Assembly (NCBI RefSeq): GCF_001570405.1
Contig: NZ_BBYM01000033.1
Span: forward strand, 1-64,000
Length of the DNA stretch: 64,000 nt
Source: Microtetraspora niveoalba
GTDB taxonomy: Bacteria; Actinomycetota; Actinomycetes; Streptosporangiales; Streptosporangiaceae
Direction of reading: 5' to 3'
The notes below the pieces were generated by a model. It ran no database searches and was not told where the DNA came from. It saw only the letters and a program-made list of their open reading frames with translations. This document shows positions 60,332 through 64,000 of the stretch, piece after piece. The position numbers and the translations under genes were made by a program. Position 1 is the stretch's first letter, and the number at the start of each line of letters is the position of its first letter.

Positions 60332-61856
60332 TGGCCGCGCCGACTTCGAGTGCGATCATCATCGCCAGGCGCTTGCGCGGGTCGTCGAGCTCCAGCCGGG
60401 TGGCCTCGGACATCTTCCGCAGCCGGTACCTGACCGTGTTGGGGTGGACCGCGAGCCGCGCGGACGCCTCCCGGAGGTCTCCCTGCGCGCGGAGCAGGGC
60501 GCGCAGGGTCGGGACGTACTCGGTGCCGTGCTCGGCGTCGTGGCGGGCCAGGTCCACGACGGGGCCGCTGGTGGGCATCCGGCCGGCCGCCGCCGCGCCG
60601 GCGAGGCGGCGCAGCAGGATCCGGTCCCATACGGCGTCGTACGTGACGGGCAGCTCCGCGTCCGGGTCGGACATGTGGACGGCGAGGCTCTCGTCGGCCT
60701 CGCTCCGGCTGGCCGGGAGCTGCGAGACGTCGGCGGGACCGCCGACCCCCGCCCACACTCTCGCGTCCGACGGCAGGTCGCGCGCGAGTGAGCGCACCCA
60801 CTCGCAGGCGGCGTCCGCGTCCTTGCCTCCGGCGAGGACGGTGTACAGCACGTCGCCGACGAGGGCGCTGCGGCCGGGGCGTGACCAGGTGAAGCCGACG
60901 GTCGCGTGCCGCGCGGCGAGCAGCACCGCGTCCGCGCCCCCGTCGGCGCGCAGCGCGACGACCCGGAGGTCGGTCGCGGGCAGGCCGAGCCGCAGCAGCG
61001 CGGCCGGCGCGTCGGCGGCTCCCTCGATCAGGCTCTGCACCAGGTCGGCCTCGACCCGGCGCTCCAGGTCGGCGCTCGCGCGGGTGGTCAGCAGGTGGGT
61101 CGCGGCCACACGGGCGCCGGCCACGAGCGCCGCGTTCTGGCCCGGGGTGAGGGGGCCGTCGACCTCCACCCACACCGAGCCGAGCAGCTCGCGTCCGGCG
61201 CGCACGGCCACGACCACGCGCGCGGTCAGCTCGGAGCTCAGCTCGGGCACGAACAGCGGCTCGTCCGACTCGTCCAGATGGGCGAAGACGCCCTGGCTGC
61301 GCAGCGCCTCCAGCGTCTCGTCCGGGACGCGGCGGCCGAGGATGGTCCGCAGCCGCGCCTGGTCCACGTCCTGCTGGCGGTGGGAGTAGGCGAGCACGCG
61401 CGCCTGGACGTCCTCGATCGTCACCGGTCCGTCGACCGCTCCGGCGATGGTGTCGGCCAGGTCGAACAACCCTCCCGGCGCCGCCGCCTTCGCCGCCGCG
61501 CGTTCACCGAACACCAGCGTGTGGATCACCGCGACGAGCTGGCCCCAGGACACGCCCGGATCGACGAGGACGGCCGGGGCGCCGGCCTCGCGCGCCGCGC
61601 GGGCGACCCCTTCGTCCAGTGAGAAGGACCCGCGCAGCACCAGGACGGCGGCGTCGGTGCCGGCCAGCAGGCGGGCGGCACGCTCAGCGCTGTCGATCCC
61701 GACGCCGAGCATGACCTGGCCGCCCGCCGCGGCCTGGGGCTCGGACGGGTCGTACAGGGCCAGGCCGCGCAGGTTGGCGCCCCGGTCGACCGGTCCCCGG
61801 CACTCGCAGGTGCCGAGGGTGCCGAGGATGTCCAGGAGCTGCCCCAGGACCACCAT
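60321..61856 (-). CDS. PucR-family transcriptional regulator
   Basis: 511 aa, ATG start. The N-terminal PucR-type sensory domain (about 1-160) contains ARLLAGTDAAVLVLRGSFSL then WGQLVAVIHTLVFGERAAAK. A GGDEF-like/middle region is at about 280-400 (VLRLGLPATDLRVVALRADG), and the C-terminal PucR helix-turn-helix is at about 450-510 (LREASARLAVHPNTVRYRLR). These regulators respond to metabolites of purine or amino-acid breakdown. It is upstream of the D-amino-acid dehydrogenase gene on the same strand, its likely target. Confidence 0.9.
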   Translation of the reverse strand: MVVLGQLLDILGTLGTCECRGPVDRGANLRGLALYDPSEPQAAAGGQVMLGVGIDSAERAARLLAGTDAAVLVLRGSFSLDEGVARAAREAGAPAVLVDPGVSWGQLVAVIHTLVFGERAAAKAAAPGGLFDLADTIAGAVDGPVTIEDVQARVLAYSHRQQDVDQARLRTILGRRVPDETLEALRSQGVFAHLDESDEPLFVPELSSELTARVVVAVRAGRELLGSVWVEVDGPLTPGQNAALVAGARVAATHLLTTRASADLERRVEADLVQSLIEGAADAPAALLRLGLPATDLRVVALRADGGADAVLLAARHATVGFTWSRPGRSALVGDVLYTVLAGGKDADAACEWVRSLARDLPSDARVWAGVGGPADVSQLPASRSEADESLAVHMSDPDAELPVTYDAVWDRILLRRLAGAAAAGRMPTSGPVVDLARHDAEHGTEYVPTLRALLRAQGDLREASARLAVHPNTVRYRLRKMSEATRLELDDPRKRLAMMIALEVGAAMSG

Positions 61857-61941
61857 CGTTCACGCTCGCAGAGTCACCGGATGCCGACAATTCCCTCCAA
61901 CGGTAACCCAGTTCGGACCTTTAACTTGTTTGACAGGTAGA

Positions 61942-61977
61942 TATAATTGCACTGGGCACAGTCCGTACCGGGCTGTG
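61942..61977 (+). promoter_or_regulatory. Promoter and 5' hairpin of the Gre-like gene
   Basis: TATAAT (61942-61947) is a perfect -10 hexamer. Transcription would start near 61954, immediately at CACAGTCC (61957-61964), which pairs with GGGCUGUG (61970-61977) in RNA through eight base pairs, one of them G-U, with a five-base loop. The -35 position (about 61919) is not well matched. A TTGACA sits at 61930 but only six bases from the -10. Confidence 0.5.
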
Positions 61978-62009
61978 TCTTTGTGTTGTGTGGAGAAGGG
62001 AGGCGTGAC

Positions 62010-62486
62010 ATGACCAGCACGCAGCGGACATGGCTCACCCAGAACGCGTACGACCGGTTGCGAGAGGAGCTGGCGGGGCTGCTCGCGCACCGCGCGGGCG
62101 AAGGCGACGGCGCGCCGCCGCACGACCCCGACAGCAACGAAGAGATCATGGAGCGGGAGCGCCGGCAGGCGCGCATCCACCAGATCGAGGACCTCCTCAA
62201 GAACGCGGTGGTCGGCGAGGACCCGCCGGACGACGGCGTCGCCGAGCCGGGCATGGTGCTGACCGTCCGCTACGACGGCGACGAGGAGACCGAGACCTTC
62301 CTCATGGGGCTCAGGGACGAGTCCGTGGGAGGCGACATCCCGGTCTACTCCCCCAACTCGCCGCTGGGCCTGGCTCTGACGGGGGCCAGGGAGGGCGAGC
62401 AGCGGACGTACGAGTTGCCCAACGGCCGGACGATGCGGGTCACGCTGGTGAAGGCGGTCCCCTACGGGCATCACTCGGCCCACTGA
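62010..62486 (+). CDS. Gre-family protein with a divergent N-terminal coil
   Basis: 158 aa, ATG after GGGAGGCG. The start TWLTQNAYDRLREELAGLLA and the C-terminal FKBP-like domain (DIPVYSPNSPLGLALTGARE, GEQRTYELPNGR) are clearly GreA/GreB-like. The N-terminal coil, however, lacks the acidic tip segment GDLRENGGYHAAKDE of the housekeeping GreA at 29252-29752; it has AGEGDGAPPHDPDSNEEIME instead. It therefore may bind the RNA polymerase channel without promoting cleavage, like inhibitory Gre homologues (Gfh1, Rv3788). This reading is inference; identity as a Gre-fold protein is not. Confidence 0.88.
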   Translation: MTSTQRTWLTQNAYDRLREELAGLLAHRAGEGDGAPPHDPDSNEEIMERERRQARIHQIEDLLKNAVVGEDPPDDGVAEPGMVLTVRYDGDEETETFLMGLRDESVGGDIPVYSPNSPLGLALTGAREGEQRTYELPNGRTMRVTLVKAVPYGHHSAH

Positions 62487-62583
62487 GAAGATCGGTGTCG
62501 ACGCCCCCGGGCCGCCCACGAAATTGTCGTACCCCGGGGGCAGAATCATGCCCGGCACCGAAACCGACGTCAGGAGGGCAGCC

Positions 62584-63204
62584 GTGGCCGAGCGCAAGTA
62601 CGGCAGGCCGGCGGCGCCGACCTCCACCACCGTTCACGGCGCCGACTGGGACAGCGAGGACCTGTCGGGCCACGAGCACGCCCAGGTCCTCTTCGTCGAC
62701 GTCGACATGACCGAGGCGTTCGGGCACGGCGCCGTCTTCTCCGAGTGCACCTTCCGCAACGTCAAGTTCAACGCGTCCTCGCACACCGACGCGGCGTTCA
62801 CCAACTGCACGTTCGTCCGGTGCTCGTTCTTCGACACCACCTTCACCGGCTGCAAGATGGTGGGCAGCATGTTCGACGGCTGCTCCTTCGACCTGCTCAA
62901 GGTCGAGGGCGGGGACTGGTCGTTCGCCGGGCTCCCGGGCGCCGATCTGCGCGGCGCCGCCTTCACCGACGTACGGCTGCGCGAGGCCGACCTCACCGGC
63001 GCGCGGCTCGAAGGGGCGACGTTCCGGAGGGTGGACCTGTCCGGCGCCTGGCTGCGCGCGTGCAATCTCTCCCGGTGCGACCTGCGCGGGAGCGATCTGT
63101 CCTCCGTGGACCCGCTCTCCGTCGACCTCAAGGGCGCCGTGATCGACTTTCAACAGGCCGTCGTCCTCGCCACCGCCCTCGGCCTCGACGTGCGCGCCGA
63201 GTAA
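62584..63204 (+). CDS. Pentapeptide-repeat protein
   Basis: 206 aa from the GTG at 62584, six bases after AGGAGGG; an ATG at 62548 is possible. After 35 leading residues, the sequence consists of A(D/N)LXX-like five-residue units, from CTFRNVKFNASSHTDAAFTN through GADLRGAAFTDVRLREADLT and GARLEGATFRRVDLSGAWLR to CDLRGSDLSSVDPLSVDLKG. The repeats form a right-handed quadrilateral beta-helix. Some relatives (Qnr/MfpA) mimic DNA and protect gyrase, but no such activity is predicted from the sequence alone. Confidence 0.92.
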   Translation: MAERKYGRPAAPTSTTVHGADWDSEDLSGHEHAQVLFVDVDMTEAFGHGAVFSECTFRNVKFNASSHTDAAFTNCTFVRCSFFDTTFTGCKMVGSMFDGCSFDLLKVEGGDWSFAGLPGADLRGAAFTDVRLREADLTGARLEGATFRRVDLSGAWLRACNLSRCDLRGSDLSSVDPLSVDLKGAVIDFQQAVVLATALGLDVRAE

Positions 63205-63356
63205 CCCGCGCCCGGACGGCTCGTCGTCCGCCGCCCTTTCATCGACACATATCGGGGTCCGCGACGGCACCGGGTGCCTGGATCGCCGTGAAGATCCCGC
63301 TGTCGCACCGATGCCGCGACCTCATCCGGCGGCGCCAGGACGAAGCGGCCTCCCGA

Positions 63357-64000
63357 TCACCCCCTCGGAGAAGCGGGGTTCCCCGCAGTGCCCACCGGTA
63401 GCCGGACGACCACCTCCCATCCGGTGGCCGTGGGGCCGGCCGCGGCCGACCCGCCGAGTTCTTCGGCGCGATCGGAGATGGAACGCAGACCGAGCCCCGG
63501 GCTCCAGGTGTCCGGAGGGACGCCGTCGTCCTGGACGGTCACGACGAGCTCGCGATCGCACGAGACGCTGACCCGGCACCGTGTCGCACGGGAGTGCCGC
63601 AGCACGTTGGCGAGCGCCTCGCTGGTGATGCGGTAGGCCGCGAGTTCGACCGCCGCCGAGAGCACGGGAAGCCGTGGGGGCGCCTGGACGTCAATGGCGA
63701 CGCGCTCGCCGTGGTCGCCGCGCAACGCGGCCACCTGCTGGTTGATCGCGCCGAGGAGACCGAGGTCGTCCAGCTCGATGGGACGCAGGCCGTAGACGAC
63801 GCGCCGGACATGGTCGAGGGTGGCGCGCAGATCGGCGCGCACCTCACCGAGCAGGCGCACGGCCTCGTCGGGGACGGAGCGGACGAGGTTGGACGCGGCG
63901 TCGGCGCGGAAGGTGACGCTGGCCAGCGTGGGCCCGAGCCCGTCGTGAAGCTCCCGCTGCAGCCTGGCCCGTTCCGCCACGGCGGCCTCGACGGTGGCTG
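63357..64000 (-). CDS. NarL-type histidine kinase, C-terminal part (5' end outside window)
   Basis: The gene runs off the right edge of the window; about 214 codons are visible. The HisKA_3 box AERARLQRELHDGLGPTLAS has the phospho-His in ELHDGLGP. The ATPase domain follows with N-box ITSEALANVLRHS, VTVQDDGVPP and the G-box GLGLRSISDRAEELGG. It is the catalytic half of a sensor kinase; the sensor region and the response-regulator partner must lie outside this window. A short linker PPDTWSPG replaces the usual longer loop of the lid. Confidence 0.92.
   Translation of the reverse strand, partial: ATVEAAVAERARLQRELHDGLGPTLASVTFRADAASNLVRSVPDEAVRLLGEVRADLRATLDHVRRVVYGLRPIELDDLGLLGAINQQVAALRGDHGERVAIDVQAPPRLPVLSAAVELAAYRITSEALANVLRHSRATRCRVSVSCDRELVVTVQDDGVPPDTWSPGLGLRSISDRAEELGGSAAAGPTATGWEVVVRLPVGTAGNPASPRG

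Noticed and set aside
62530-62540. Second copy of the TACCCCGGGG core before the pentapeptide-repeat gene
   Set aside because: It lacks the right-hand arm (GGGGGC instead of GGGGTA), so it is not a palindrome and probably matches by chance.

Overview
The window looks like chromosomal DNA of a high-GC actinobacterium. The signs are a GC-rich third codon position throughout, many GTG starts, a mycothiol S-conjugate amidase (Mca), a GTP-dependent PEP carboxykinase, a DUF6879 protein, an F420/PPOX-type flavoprotein and many two-component systems and one-component regulators. The gene repertoire would fit a filamentous actinomycete such as Streptosporangiales, but the lineage is an inference. I see no rRNA, tRNA, CRISPR array, insertion sequence, integrase or phage gene. 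The window is mostly core chromosome with one small decayed patch near 43.1-44.0 kb.

Layout. 0-4 kb: end of an anchored protein, a NarL-type two-component pair, a membrane protein and an orphan DUF6879 protein. 4.4-11.2 kb: fumarase, then a probable 3-hydroxybutyrate locus (SDR dehydrogenase, GAF/PucR-type activator, MHS-family symporter, alpha/beta hydrolase) with a CRP-like box before the symporter. 11.2-16.8 kb: a TarS/TarP-like glycosyltransferase, a secreted lytic transglycosylase, and an OmpR-type regulator-kinase-lipoprotein trio. A perfect TGTGA-N6-TCACA box lies between the transglycosylase and the regulator. 16.8-22.4 kb: PhoH-like ATPase, short-chain cis-prenyltransferase, GTP-PEPCK and a ribbon-helix-helix-like protein. 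Four DasR/GntR-like boxes lie upstream of PEPCK, and a perfect palindrome covers the start codon of the ribbon-helix-helix-like gene. 22.5-27.7 kb: drug-efflux MFS, two TetR regulators, a cupin and an orphan family-5 solute-binding protein.

27.8-38.2 kb: NlpC/P60 peptidase, GreA, DUF4307 protein, Mca, a 58-aa membrane peptide, a small GNAT-like protein, a hypothetical protein, a YyaL-type thioredoxin-fold protein, a bifunctional PBP and an Lrp/AsnC regulator followed by 16-bp tandem repeats. 38.3-44.4 kb: RDD protein, M1 aminopeptidase, threonine dehydratase, an ECF sigma factor with a probable anti-sigma partner, two pseudogenes and a DoxX-like protein. 44.4-50.8 kb: FIST sensor protein, then a MoxR/ChlI-type ATPase and its VWA partner, separated by an unusual secreted protein with an internal duplication. 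50.8-57.2 kb: cystathionine gamma-synthase and beta-synthase (transsulfuration), SGNH hydrolase, beta-propeller lipoprotein and thiolase. 57.2-64 kb: PPOX flavoprotein, DUF4287 protein, Bax-inhibitor-1 protein, D-amino-acid dehydrogenase-like oxidase with a PucR regulator, a divergent Gre-factor paralogue, a pentapeptide-repeat protein and the C-terminal part of a NarL-type kinase.

fumC, phoH, the short prenyltransferase, greA, the DUF4307 gene, mca, the small membrane gene, yyaL, the RDD gene, metB, cbs, the SGNH hydrolase and the thiolase resemble the gene set I recall from the M. tuberculosis Rv1074c-Rv1098c interval. This part of the window is therefore probably an old, conserved actinobacterial neighbourhood into which lineage-specific regulators, transporters and pseudogenes have been inserted.
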